Shown: positions 51,673 to 59,960 of the stretch, in pieces
Numbering within the stretch: the stretch's first letter is position 1
Layout of the letters: each line of letters starts with the position of its first letter
NCBI RefSeq assembly: GCF_000468035.1
Contig: NZ_KI260545.1
Span: 21,677 to 85,676 of the forward strand
Reading direction: 5' to 3'
Origin: Selenomonas sp. oral taxon 892 str. F0426
Lineage (GTDB): Bacteria; Bacillota; Negativicutes; Selenomonadales; Selenomonadaceae
Length of the DNA: 64,000 bases
Made by a program: the position numbers and the translations under genes
The notes under the pieces: generated by a model
Told to the model about the DNA's origin: nothing
Database searches by the model: none
What the model saw: only the letters and a program-made list of their open reading frames with translations

Positions 51673-52857
51673 CTACCATGTACCGTGCAGGACAAATTGA
51701 ATGTGCATGGGCGCATGTTCTGCTACACGCTCTTGTCCCGCATCTTCCAATGTCATTGCCGTCGGGAAAAATGCATCTTTCTCTAGTGTCCCCATGAACA
51801 GGGAAAGCGCCGCATAGTCCATGGCTTCTCCCTCGATGCGGATGTCGCGCCCCTCCGCTCGGATGCCCAAAATATGTACGCCATCGATGGTCACGGATCC
51901 GATGTGAACGAGCAGCGCGCGCAGCGGGCGTGACTCCGTCAGCAGCCCCGCTATGATTTGCTCGCGCTGTGCCGCATCCGCATGCAATGCGGAGAATTCC
52001 TCCATACGAACGCGCTCGGATGCTCTAAGATTGAGTTCTTCCGCTGCACGATCGCGTGCATAACACGCACTCATATAGGAAGCGATATCTGCGGTCACAC
52101 ACGCAAGAAAAAGCGCTGCTGCAAGCGTGCTGATGAGTACTGCCGCATGCGCACGCACGCGTCCAAAAGCCACTGGCCGACTGCTCCAATAGAGTTCCTC
52201 AGGGCTGCCCGGCCGAAGTAAAAGACCTGCATAGATAGCCGGGAGAAGTTCACTCTCATCGGACGCCCCCATCTCCCACGGCATACGCGGCTCCCGTGCA
52301 GCCGCAGACTCTGCCGCCATCATCCCGCCGTTCGGCGGACAGATCGTCAGCCGACGGAGGCGGAGGCCTGTATGCTCAAATGCAGTAAAATATTCACCTA
52401 TACGTGCCTCGTCCAATCCCGCAGCCCAGTAGCGCGGCGTGGCATTGCCTGATAAAGGCGTGCAGCAGATTTGAAGACTCTCCGGCAGATCTGCCCCCTT
52501 ATCATTCTGTACCGCACGCAGTGCCCACAGGATCGCAGCGCGCAGTTCCAAACCCGTAAGCGGAACAGGCAGATCCAGCTCCTCGATAATGTCTGCCTCA
52601 GATGCGGGAAGTGCTAATGCGAGCGGCAGCTTCTCCCAACCAGTCTGGACGAGCTGTGTATGTACGATAGATGCAAACGCAGCCACATCAGTCACTGAGG
52701 CGCCTATCTCCGATACGCATGACCCCACCGCCGTCCATTCGTCTTCTGCTGCCTCAGAGGCACACAGGTGAACAAGCGTTAGCCTCTCCGCTGATGGATA
52801 AAGCCCAACTGCCTCACAAACCCTCCACGGCAGTCTAATACCAGCGCCGCCAAACAT
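51673..52857 (-). CDS. PilM/PilN-like fusion protein
   Basis: A 394-residue protein. The C-terminal half from about residue 230 is PilN-like: one membrane helix (AVLISTLAAALFLACVTADIASYM), a coiled coil and a periplasmic domain ending IDGVHILGIRAEGRDIRIEGEAMDYAALSLFMGTLEKDAFF. The N-terminal half resembles the actin-like PilM/GspL part in position and length but lacks ATP-binding motifs I can recognise. The ATG at 52857 has AAGGAGGAACGCT; an open frame further upstream is the shadow of the PilX-like gene. Confidence 0.65.
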   Translation of the reverse strand: MFGGAGIRLPWRVCEAVGLYPSAERLTLVHLCASEAAEDEWTAVGSCVSEIGASVTDVAAFASIVHTQLVQTGWEKLPLALALPASEADIIEELDLPVPLTGLELRAAILWALRAVQNDKGADLPESLQICCTPLSGNATPRYWAAGLDEARIGEYFTAFEHTGLRLRRLTICPPNGGMMAAESAAAREPRMPWEMGASDESELLPAIYAGLLLRPGSPEELYWSSRPVAFGRVRAHAAVLISTLAAALFLACVTADIASYMSACYARDRAAEELNLRASERVRMEEFSALHADAAQREQIIAGLLTESRPLRALLVHIGSVTIDGVHILGIRAEGRDIRIEGEAMDYAALSLFMGTLEKDAFFPTAMTLEDAGQERVAEHAPMHIQFVLHGTW

Positions 52858-53329
52858 AGCGTTCCTCCTTCTCCGCTTTCTGCATCCGTGCACGCACGAT
52901 CTTTCCCCGCAGCCAGTCCTCCCCATCGGAAATTCGTGTCGTCTCCTCCTCATCATCTGGATCCACTGCAACCCCAACAATGTCCAGAGAGTCTTTTGCG
53001 TTCTCATCCTTCGGCAGCTCGAGAAAAACATAGAGTTTGGTCTTATCGGATATAGGGATATGCTCTGCATTGAGGTACTTTGTGACATCCTTTGGTCTTC
53101 CCGCCACGGGCAGTTCACCAAGCGCATGGGAATTCTCCTCAAGGCGTGCGGCAGCCGTCTCAACGCCGCTCTCAGCGGCAAGACGCAGCTGCATCTCACG
53201 TTCGTACTCTGCAGCGATGTTTGCACCGCTCTGTGTGAACTGCGCCGCCGCAAGACCAAGCAGGAGAACGGCGGTCAGCACACAAAGCCCGACCGCAGAT
53301 ACGCTGCCCCGTTCATCCCTATCTCTCAT
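52835..53329 (-). CDS. PilX-like minor pilus assembly protein
   Basis: A 164-residue protein with an N-terminal hydrophobic segment after DERGS (VSAVGLCVLTAVLLLGLAAAQFTQSGANIAAEY) and the AAESGVETAAARLEE stretch that typifies the PilX/GspK group. A Gly-Ser cleavage site (RGS|VSAVG) is poor for prepilin peptidase, so processing is uncertain. The ATG follows GGAGGATATGA; the gene overlaps its neighbours by 11 and 23 bases. Confidence 0.68.
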   Translation of the reverse strand: MRDRDERGSVSAVGLCVLTAVLLLGLAAAQFTQSGANIAAEYEREMQLRLAAESGVETAAARLEENSHALGELPVAGRPKDVTKYLNAEHIPISDKTKLYVFLELPKDENAKDSLDIVGVAVDPDDEEETTRISDGEDWLRGKIVRARMQKAEKEERYVWRRWY

Positions 53330-53849
53330 TCATATCCTCCCGCAGATAGACCGCCGTTGCAATACGATACGTGCGCCCCGTCACCATGCTCTCGCCCGTC
53401 ATCTCGATGTGGTAGAGTCGCGGTGCGTATGGGTCGGGATGCACGGAGAACGCAGAGATATGCACTCCCGCTCCGGAAAATGCGCCCGTCATGGGATATG
53501 AGGCATAGTTATAGAGCAGCTGGCCATCTGCAAGCCAATACTTATCGAGTGGCTTTTCGCTTTCGTTCTTTTTTCTGCTGACATCCTGCCGCATTTCATA
53601 GACGCCATGCTGACGCTCTCTGATATGATTAGACAGCAGCGCCGACTCCACAATGCGCGCGGCGGCGATCTGCATTTCCTGCCTCAGTTCAGCATCTGCG
53701 ATCTCATTTTGATAACTGCGCCAACTCCACAGAAGAACGAATGCGAGAAAGGTTAGGAGGAGCGCAAAGATCGGCAGACTGACCGCAAGTTCCATCAGCA
53801 GGATGCCACGTTCGCTGCAGTGTCTACGACTGCTTTTCCGCCCTTTCAT
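53319..53849 (-). CDS. PilW-like minor prepilin
   Basis: A 176-residue type IV prepilin-like protein. The leader ends SERG and the mature end ILLMELAVSLPIFALLLTFLAFVLLW has Glu5, the residue needed for methylation and assembly. A single membrane helix is followed by a globular domain. Overlaps the PilX-like gene by 11 bases. Minor pilins of this kind prime the fibre or form the tip. Confidence 0.75.
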   Translation of the reverse strand: MKGRKSSRRHCSERGILLMELAVSLPIFALLLTFLAFVLLWSWRSYQNEIADAELRQEMQIAAARIVESALLSNHIRERQHGVYEMRQDVSRKKNESEKPLDKYWLADGQLLYNYASYPMTGAFSGAGVHISAFSVHPDPYAPRLYHIEMTGESMVTGRTYRIATAVYLREDMNER

Positions 53850-54219
53850 GACGTCTCATCCTCCGCACAAAATCCGCCTGCTCCTCGCGCCCTAGAGTCT
53901 GCCACGAGACGCGGATATGCACATCGTAAAAATCCCCCTGCCGCATCACCGACGTATCCATGCGATATGATACATTGTTCGAAACGATCACATCCTCTGC
54001 CCTGCTCGGCAGAGTTCCCAGATCCAGTTCCGCTTCCATAATAGAAAGCCGTGCCCGCACGAGCAGCGCGGCCTCCATACGTGCAGCCGAATGCTCCGCA
54101 AGCAGCGCTGTCCGAGCAAAAATACCAACGGCAGCCACTATTGCAACGACAATCATGCCAAGCACCACAGTCTCCAGAAGCACCCAGCCCGCCTCGTTCT
54201 CATTTCTTATCAGGCGCAT
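53824..54219 (-). CDS. PilV-like minor prepilin
   Basis: A 131-residue prepilin-like protein. The leader ends NEAG and the mature end is WVLLETVVLGMIVVAIVAAVGIFAR with Glu5. Begins with an ATG after GGGATAGAGAA and overlaps the next gene by 26 bases. Aromatic Trp at position 1 instead of Phe is a small deviation. Confidence 0.75.
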   Translation of the reverse strand: MRLIRNENEAGWVLLETVVLGMIVVAIVAAVGIFARTALLAEHSAARMEAALLVRARLSIMEAELDLGTLPSRAEDVIVSNNVSYRMDTSVMRQGDFYDVHIRVSWQTLGREEQADFVRRMRRHERAEKQS

Positions 54220-54223
54220 TTCT

Positions 54224-54718
54224 CTATCCCCGCTGCAGACGAATGCGCGCTGCGCGATCGATCACAACACGCAGGGCAGACGCCTTTTGCCCTGGAACAT
54301 ACACGAGGATCGTCATATTGTGACTCCATGTATCCGACAACTCCCCATTGCGATGGAATACGATGCGTGTATTCTCCATCGTCAGCTGTTCAAAGCGCAC
54401 AAGCGGCAGCGGCGTATGGGATCGCGCAGACGCCCCAAAAGGTCGGTGAATCGTATAGCCGCCATCTTCAAAACGCAGGCGCGGCACGCGTTCCCACGAG
54501 CGACGATCCTGGAACATATAGAGCGGCATCGCCGTCGTTCGGCTAATCGACTGGATACGCCGAAGCTCTCCAATGAGATACATCGCCTCGTACTCTGTCG
54601 CAGCTCTTGCATAGAGAGACAGAGCATGCGGAAGAGCCACAGAGAGCAGTGTCGCAATGAGAGAAAGCGCCAGCAAAACATTCAAAAGAGCCATGCCCCG
54701 TCCCCCTGAGGCACGCAT
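54224..54718 (-). CDS. GspH/FimT-like minor prepilin
   Basis: A 164-residue prepilin-like protein starting at an ATG that shares a base with the stop of the prepilin peptidase gene (TGATG). The leader ends GGRG and the mature end is MALLNVLLALSLIATLLSVALP. Position 5 is Asn instead of Glu. The C-terminal part (LRFEDGGYTIHRPFGAS... ENTRIVFHRNGELS) is GspH-like. Processing and assembly could differ from canonical pilins because of the missing Glu5. Confidence 0.72.
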   Translation of the reverse strand: MRASGGRGMALLNVLLALSLIATLLSVALPHALSLYARAATEYEAMYLIGELRRIQSISRTTAMPLYMFQDRRSWERVPRLRFEDGGYTIHRPFGASARSHTPLPLVRFEQLTMENTRIVFHRNGELSDTWSHNMTILVYVPGQKASALRVVIDRAARIRLQRG

Positions 54719-55287
54719 CAAAGGATCCCCCAATAGATCTGCCAAAGCTGATCCCCAACAACAAACCCAATGTAACCGCCAAGAGACAGGAAGGGGCCGA
54801 ACGGGATTCCGTCATGCCGCCCTCGGCGCCTCGCAGCAAGCAGAAACACGGCTGCTGCACCCCCCAACAGGAATGCAATCCAGACAGCAACGATGGCCGC
54901 CTCCCAGCCGAGCCATACACCAAGTCCGATGGCAAGCTTGACATCACCGCCGCCAAGGCCGCCGCGTGCAGCGATATACACGCAATAAAATAAGACGCCG
55001 CAAAGCGTCCCACCAATCAGCGCATTACCTATAGGCACCAAAAGCCCCATCAGCGAAAACACAATCCCCACTGCCGCAAATGGCACGGTGATTGCATCAT
55101 AGAGAAATCCATCCCGCAGGTCAAGATAGGAAAGCCAAAGAAGCACCAGAGAAAACAAAGCGCCGACAAGACTGCGTCCATTCATGCCGACGAGGAAGAG
55201 TATGCCGCCCACGGCGACGATCCACAGCACAGAGAGCAGAAGCAGCGGTCGTCCCACGGGAAAAAGCGCCTGCACCTCCTCCTGCAT
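54718..55287 (-). CDS. Prepilin peptidase (type A24), short form
   Basis: A 189-residue membrane peptidase with about six helices. SYLDLRDGFLYDAITVP and GGLGGGDVKLAIGLG carry the two catalytic aspartates of the TFPP/GspO family. The cytosolic N-terminal methyltransferase domain of full-length PilD is absent, so it should cleave but not N-methylate prepilins. The start at 55287 has GAGGAGGCACGG; an upstream in-frame stretch overlaps the pilin gene. Located between the GspG-like pilin and the minor pilins. Confidence 0.85.
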   Translation of the reverse strand: MQEEVQALFPVGRPLLLLSVLWIVAVGGILFLVGMNGRSLVGALFSLVLLWLSYLDLRDGFLYDAITVPFAAVGIVFSLMGLLVPIGNALIGGTLCGVLFYCVYIAARGGLGGGDVKLAIGLGVWLGWEAAIVAVWIAFLLGGAAAVFLLAARRRGRHDGIPFGPFLSLGGYIGFVVGDQLWQIYWGIL

Positions 55288-55300
55288 ATCCGTGCCTCCT

Positions 55301-55741
55301 CTATTTCTTCGTGCGGAAATCCTCAGCCGTGTGCCCCGCACATGTCGCACGCAGAACCTTGTCCTTTTTCTCGATCTTGTACGTCTCTTTCTCTGTAGAT
55401 ATTTCCTGATCGCCAACGCGGACATTGCCTGAGGGCGGCTTGAGATTCTTGAGATCGGTCACGTACTCCGCCAGGTCATCGAGGCTTTGGGGGCTGCGCC
55501 CCTTTGCTGTCTGGTAGAGCACAATAGCCGTATCGAGTGCCGTAAGATCCGCCTGCACTTTCACCGTATTCGCTGTTGCAATGGCGGATGAAAAACGCGG
55601 CACTGCAATCGCGAGGATGACTGCCAGAATCATAACAGCGAGCAGTGTCGAGAGAAGAGAGAAGCCTCGCTGGCTCTCCGTAACGCGCCTATCTAATCCA
55701 AACCATTTACTTAAAGTCGACAAACTCGTCAATCCGCGCAC
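55301..55741 (-). CDS. GspG-like major prepilin
   Basis: A 146-residue prepilin. The leader ends SQRG and the mature end is FSLLSTLLAVMILAVILAIAVPRFSSAIATAN, which is the GspG/PilA N-terminal helix; TVKVQADLTALDTAIVLYQTAKGRSPQSLDDL fits the GspG globular region. Position 5 is Ser instead of the near-invariant Glu. It opens at a GTG inside the end of ilvB (35-base overlap) with AAGGGCG upstream, so it is likely co-transcribed with ilvB. Confidence 0.75.
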   Translation of the reverse strand: MRGLTSLSTLSKWFGLDRRVTESQRGFSLLSTLLAVMILAVILAIAVPRFSSAIATANTVKVQADLTALDTAIVLYQTAKGRSPQSLDDLAEYVTDLKNLKPPSGNVRVGDQEISTEKETYKIEKKDKVLRATCAGHTAEDFRTKK

Positions 55742-57371
55742 CGCCCTTCGTCATTGGCTCAACGAAACTGCGCCACACATCCATGACAATCACACGCGGA
55801 TGCGTGTGATCCTCAAGTGCGCTTTTCAGTGCCGCAGCAAACTCCTCCTGTGTTGAGACGCGCACCGCCTTAATGCCAAAGCACTCCACGTATTTCACAT
55901 AATCCATCTCGTGATCGAGTTCGCAGGCGATGTAGCGCTCATCATAAAGCACCTTTTGCAGCTGGCGGATCATCCCAAGGCTGCGATTGTTCACAAGGAT
56001 CGAGAGCACAGGAAGTCTCAGGCGTGCAATCGTATAGAATTCGTTTCCCGTCATCTTGATGCCGCCGTCCCCTGCGATATGGATCACGCGGCGCTGATCG
56101 CCCCACGCGACCTGTGCCCCCATCGCTGCGGGCAGACCATAGCCCATCGTCCCAAGGCCGCCCGAGGTCAGCCACGTCCGCGGCTCCTCCACACGCAGAT
56201 GGAGCGCTGCCCACATCTGGTGCTGCCCCACATCGGTTGCGTAAGCGTATGCCTTACCTGTTGTATTCTGCGCAACTTGATTCAACGCCCATGGCACGGT
56301 CAGACGGCCGACATGGTAATCGTAGTCATACGCCTCCTGCCACGTACGAATCTGCGTCCACCATGCTGCGAGGTCACTCTTCGGTGTCTGGCGCATAAGC
56401 AGATTCAAGATCGTCCGCATATCCCCCGCGAGTCCAAGACTGTTCTCAACGTTCTTGTCAATCTCGGCGGGATCAATGTCAATGTGAATAAACTTGCGAT
56501 TCGCCGTGTATTTGCTGAGATTACCAGTCTGGCGGTCGGCAAAACGGCTGCCGAACGCGATCACGAGATCAGCAGCCCCGATCGCATAATTCGCTGCCTT
56601 TTCCCCATGCATTCCTGCAAAGCCGAGCATTTGCGGATGCGTGCTCGGCAGCGCCCCCATACCCATGAGTGTATGCACCACGGGCAGATGATACTTTTCG
56701 ACGAATGCCGTGACCTCGGCGGACGTACCCGCTGAGATTACACCGCCGCCCACAATGACGAGCGGACGCTCTGCGCGTACAATCTCCGCCGCCGCCTCCG
56801 CTGCACAGATAACAAAGTCCGCATCCGGCTTGCCCGGTGTGCGTACATTCGGTTCTTCGCGTACGTAGGCCACTTCCTCAAAGAAAAGGTTGCGCGGAAC
56901 ATCGATGAGCACAGGACCTGGCCGCCCCGTACGTGCAAGCTCAAATGCCTGGCGAATCGTGGGCACGAGATCCGCCGCATTTTTGATCTTGTAGTTGTGC
57001 TTCGTCACAGGCATCGTCACGTCGAGGATGTCCGTCTCCTGAAAGGCATCGCGCCCGAGCATGGCGATGTCCACCTGCCCCGTGATCGCGACCATCGGAA
57101 TCGAATCCATGTATGCCGTCGCAAGACCTGTCACAAGATTCGTCGCCCCCGGCCCCGACGTTGCGATGCAGACGCCGACGCGCCCCGTCGCGCGGGCATA
57201 CCCATCCGCCGCGTGTGCAGCATTCTGCTCATGCGTTACGAGGATCTGTCGTATATCATTCTGAGCATAGAGGGCATCATAAAGAGGCAGAATCATGCCG
57301 CCAGGGTAGCCAAATAATGTGTCAACGCCCTGCTCACGCAGGCATGCCAAAACTGCCTCCGCACCTCTCAT
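55707..57371 (-). CDS. ilvB: Acetolactate synthase large subunit
   Basis: A 554-residue ThDP enzyme for branched-chain amino acid synthesis. GYPGGMILPLYDAL and THEQNAAHAADGYARATG (with the activating Glu) mark the PYR domain, GDGGIKMTGNEFYTIARLRLPVLSILVNNRSLGM the PP domain with the ThDP motif. Start at 57371 with GAGGAG 6 to 7 bases upstream. The regulatory subunit ilvN and ilvC are not adjacent, and the pilin cluster follows directly. Has its own promoter at 57410-57439. Confidence 0.92.
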   Translation of the reverse strand: MRGAEAVLACLREQGVDTLFGYPGGMILPLYDALYAQNDIRQILVTHEQNAAHAADGYARATGRVGVCIATSGPGATNLVTGLATAYMDSIPMVAITGQVDIAMLGRDAFQETDILDVTMPVTKHNYKIKNAADLVPTIRQAFELARTGRPGPVLIDVPRNLFFEEVAYVREEPNVRTPGKPDADFVICAAEAAAEIVRAERPLVIVGGGVISAGTSAEVTAFVEKYHLPVVHTLMGMGALPSTHPQMLGFAGMHGEKAANYAIGAADLVIAFGSRFADRQTGNLSKYTANRKFIHIDIDPAEIDKNVENSLGLAGDMRTILNLLMRQTPKSDLAAWWTQIRTWQEAYDYDYHVGRLTVPWALNQVAQNTTGKAYAYATDVGQHQMWAALHLRVEEPRTWLTSGGLGTMGYGLPAAMGAQVAWGDQRRVIHIAGDGGIKMTGNEFYTIARLRLPVLSILVNNRSLGMIRQLQKVLYDERYIACELDHEMDYVKYVECFGIKAVRVSTQEEFAAALKSALEDHTHPRVIVMDVWRSFVEPMTKGGARIDEFVDFK

Positions 57372-57409
57372 AGACATACTCCTCTGATTTATGAAACAAT
57401 GATAAGAAT

Positions 57410-57439
57410 ATTATAACATACGTGATGCAACTATAGCAA
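57410..57439 (-). promoter_or_regulatory. Promoter of ilvB
   Basis: Minus-strand TTGCTA (57434-57439) and TATAAT (57410-57415) with an 18-base spacer, 38 bases before the ilvB ATG. Confidence 0.6.
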
Positions 57440-57557
57440 GCTGTACATTTTCGATTCTCTGTCAATCGATCGATGAAATTTCCCCTTTCTATCCCTCAAA
57501 AAATAATGGCATGGTGGGGCTTCGAATCTTGAAACGCATCTATGCCAAAAGATCCCC

Positions 57558-57587
57558 TTTACACTTTTTCCCTATCTACGGTATAAT
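57558..57587 (+). promoter_or_regulatory. Promoter of the glucose-type PTS gene
   Basis: TTTACA (57558-57563) and TATAAT (57582-57587) with an 18-base spacer, leaving a leader of about 140 bases before the ATG. Confidence 0.65.
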
Positions 57588-57628
57588 TATCATACATGAT
57601 TTTATAGCTTCTGCTTTTATCACGTACA

Positions 57629-57670
57629 GGCATCATCCAGAGTTTCACAACCTTCTTGATGCCGTTTTTG
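57629..57670 (+). terminator. Leader hairpin before ptsG, possible attenuator
   Basis: GGCATCA (57629-57635) and TGATGCC (57657-57663) form a stem with a 21-base loop, followed by GTTTTTG. It lies between the promoter and the coding region, the position where BglG/GlcT antiterminators act on glucose PTS genes. The RAT antiterminator sequence itself is not convincingly recognised. Confidence 0.45.
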
Positions 57671-57735
57671 CATGTATTGCCCAAAGGGGAGGGTGTACAA
57701 GGAGATGAAGGCGGAAGGGGGAAAGGGGTAACGTT

Positions 57736-59898
57736 ATGAAAGATGAGATCTTTGGTGTACTCCAACGCGTCGGGCGCAGCTTCATGCTGCCGGTCGCGAT
57801 CCTGCCAATTGCAGGTATCCTGCTCGGCATCGGCGCGTCGTTCACGAACCCGACGACGATCGAGACGTACGGTCTCGGCGGTGTCCTCGGTGCGGGGACG
57901 GCGCTGCACTCGCTGCTCACGATCATGGCGAGTGCGGGCAGCACGATCTTCGGCAATCTGCCGATCATCTTTGCGGTCGGCGTTGCGATCGGTATGGCAA
58001 AGGCGGAAAAGGAGGTCGCGGCGCTCTCGGCAATGATCGCGTTCTTCGTCATGCACACCGCCTGCAACGCGATGCTGAAAATCGGCGGACAGATCCTGCC
58101 GGACGGATCAATTGCGCCGAACGTCCTCGAGGGTACGATTGCCGCCTCCTGTGGCATCATGTCGTTTCAGATGGGCGTCTTCGGCGGCATTATCGTCGGT
58201 ATCGGCGTTGCATGGCTGCACAACAAGTATCACAAGATCGTTCTGCCGAATGCTCTCTCCTTCTTCGGCGGCTCCCGCTTCGTTCCGATCATCTCCACGA
58301 TCGTCTTCCTCTTCGTCGGCATCGCGATGTACTTCCTCTGGCCGCTTGCACAGCAGGGCATCTTCGCCCTCGGCGGACTAGTTACGGGTACCGGCTACAT
58401 CGGCACACTGATCTTCGGCATCATCAAGCGCGCACTCATCCCCTTTGGCCTGCACCACGTTTTCTATCTGCCGTTCTGGCAGACAGGTGTCGGCGGCTCG
58501 ATGATGATCGACGGGCAGCTCATTCAGGGCGGTCAGAACATCTTCTTTGCACAGCTCGCCTCGCCGAACGTCGCACATTTCAGCGCGGATGCGACGCGCT
58601 ACTTCTCGGGCGAGTTCATCTTCATGATCTTCGGTCTGCCGGGCGCAGCGCTCGCGATGTACCACTGTGCGCGTCCTGAAAAGAAGAAGGTCGCCGGCGG
58701 TCTCCTGCTCTCGGCGGCACTCACCTGTATGCTCACAGGTATTACGGAGCCGATCGAGTTCTCCTTCCTCTTCGTAGCTCCCGCACTCTTCGCTGTTCAG
58801 GTCGCACTCGCGGGCGCGGCGTACATGATCGCACACATCCTTGGGATCGCCGTAGGTCTCACATTCTCGGGCGGTCTGCTGGACTTCTTCATCTTCGGTA
58901 TCCTTCAGGGTGAGGCAAAGACGAGCTGGATGTATGTCATCCCCGTCGGCGTGATCTACTTCTTCCTCTATTACTTCATCTTCCGCTGGATGATTCAGCA
59001 CTTCAACTTCAAGACGCCGGGCCGTGAGGACGACGACGAGGAGACGAAGCTCTATACAAAGGCGGACTACAAGGCACGTGAGGGTGCGGGCGGCGCTTCG
59101 GGCGGCGACGCAGGTTTTGATGCAAAGAGCGCTGCGATTGCGCGTGCACTCGGCAGCAAGCGCAACATCACCTCCGTCGACTGCTGCGCGACACGTCTGC
59201 GCTGCTCCGTGGCGGACTCCTCGATTGTCAATGAAAAACTGCTCAAGGCGACGGGCGCGGTCGGCGTCATCGTCAAGGGCACGGGCGTGCAGGTCATCTA
59301 CGGACCGCAGGTTGCCGTCATCAAGTCGAACCTCGAGACCTATCTTGAGACAGCCCCCGATGTCGAGCCGGAGGACGATGTGCCGGCAGCACCTCCCGTG
59401 GAGGAAAAGCCTGCCGCAGCGGAGACGCCGGCGCCGGTGCCCGCAGGTGAGGGACGCACACTTTGCAGCCCCGTCACGGGCACGGTGCATCCGATCACGG
59501 AGGCGCCCGACGAGGCGTTTGCAAGCAAGATGATGGGCGACGGCTTCTTCATCTATCCGAGCAAAGGAGAGGTACTTGCGCCCGACGACGGTGAGGTGGT
59601 CTTTGTCTTTGACACGAAGCACGCCATCGGCATGAAAAGCGCGGACGGCACAGAGTATCTGCTCCACATTGGCGTGGACACGGTCGCGCTTGGCGGCAAG
59701 GGCTTCAATGTCTTTGTCGAGTCGGGACAGCAGGTGAAGAAGGGCGACAAGCTCATGGAGTTCGACATCGACTACATTCGTGAGAATGCGAAATCCGATG
59801 CCTGCCTTGTGATCTTCACAGGACTGCCCGAGGGCACGAGCGTCGAAATGACCGCCACAGGCGAAGTCACAGCGCTCGATCCTGTTGCAAAAGTGTAA
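57736..59898 (+). CDS. ptsG: Glucose-family PTS transporter EIICBA
   Basis: A 720-residue three-domain permease. EIIC (residues 1-430, polytopic, GRSFMLPVAILPIAGILLGIGASF at the start and the conserved GLHHVFYLPFWQTG), EIIB (about 460-540, phosphorylated Cys484 in DCCATRLR) and EIIA (about 575-710, active His644 in LLHIGVDTVALGGKGF). It takes up and phosphorylates a hexose of the glucose/N-acetylglucosamine group; which one is not certain. ATG at 57736 follows AAAGGGGTAACGTT. Followed by a terminator and the convergent regulator gene. Confidence 0.92.
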   Translation: MKDEIFGVLQRVGRSFMLPVAILPIAGILLGIGASFTNPTTIETYGLGGVLGAGTALHSLLTIMASAGSTIFGNLPIIFAVGVAIGMAKAEKEVAALSAMIAFFVMHTACNAMLKIGGQILPDGSIAPNVLEGTIAASCGIMSFQMGVFGGIIVGIGVAWLHNKYHKIVLPNALSFFGGSRFVPIISTIVFLFVGIAMYFLWPLAQQGIFALGGLVTGTGYIGTLIFGIIKRALIPFGLHHVFYLPFWQTGVGGSMMIDGQLIQGGQNIFFAQLASPNVAHFSADATRYFSGEFIFMIFGLPGAALAMYHCARPEKKKVAGGLLLSAALTCMLTGITEPIEFSFLFVAPALFAVQVALAGAAYMIAHILGIAVGLTFSGGLLDFFIFGILQGEAKTSWMYVIPVGVIYFFLYYFIFRWMIQHFNFKTPGREDDDEETKLYTKADYKAREGAGGASGGDAGFDAKSAAIARALGSKRNITSVDCCATRLRCSVADSSIVNEKLLKATGAVGVIVKGTGVQVIYGPQVAVIKSNLETYLETAPDVEPEDDVPAAPPVEEKPAAAETPAPVPAGEGRTLCSPVTGTVHPITEAPDEAFASKMMGDGFFIYPSKGEVLAPDDGEVVFVFDTKHAIGMKSADGTEYLLHIGVDTVALGGKGFNVFVESGQQVKKGDKLMEFDIDYIRENAKSDACLVIFTGLPEGTSVEMTATGEVTALDPVAKV

Positions 59899-59916
59899 AA
59901 ATACACAAATACACGA

Positions 59917-59958
59917 ATCCCCCGCAGTCGTGCTTCTGCACTGCTGCGGGGGATTTTC
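59917..59958. terminator. Terminator between ptsG and the PTS regulator
   Basis: ATCCCCCGCAG (59917-59927) pairs with CTGCGGGGGAT (59944-59954), followed by TTTTC on the plus strand, between the convergent ptsG and regulator genes. Confidence 0.85.
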
Positions 59959-59960
59959 AC

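Larger units (their letters stand above)
57378..57735. other. Divergent intergenic region between ilvB and ptsG
   Basis: 358 bases without a credible gene. It holds the two divergent promoters, a leader hairpin before ptsG and a Shine-Dalgarno-like purine tract (AAGGAGATGAAGGCGG) near 57700. No T-box core or other riboswitch signature is seen on the ilvB side. Confidence 0.6.

Noticed and set aside
52858..53259. N-terminal extension of the PilM/PilN-like frame
   Set aside because: The extra Arg/Ser/Met-rich residues are the shadow of the PilX-like gene on the same strand in another frame, and a good ribosome site precedes the ATG at 52857.
57378..57480. T-box or branched-chain amino acid leader peptide before ilvB
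   Set aside because: No T-box core sequence, no run of Leu/Ile/Val codons with a terminator, and only about 38 bases between the -10 and the start.
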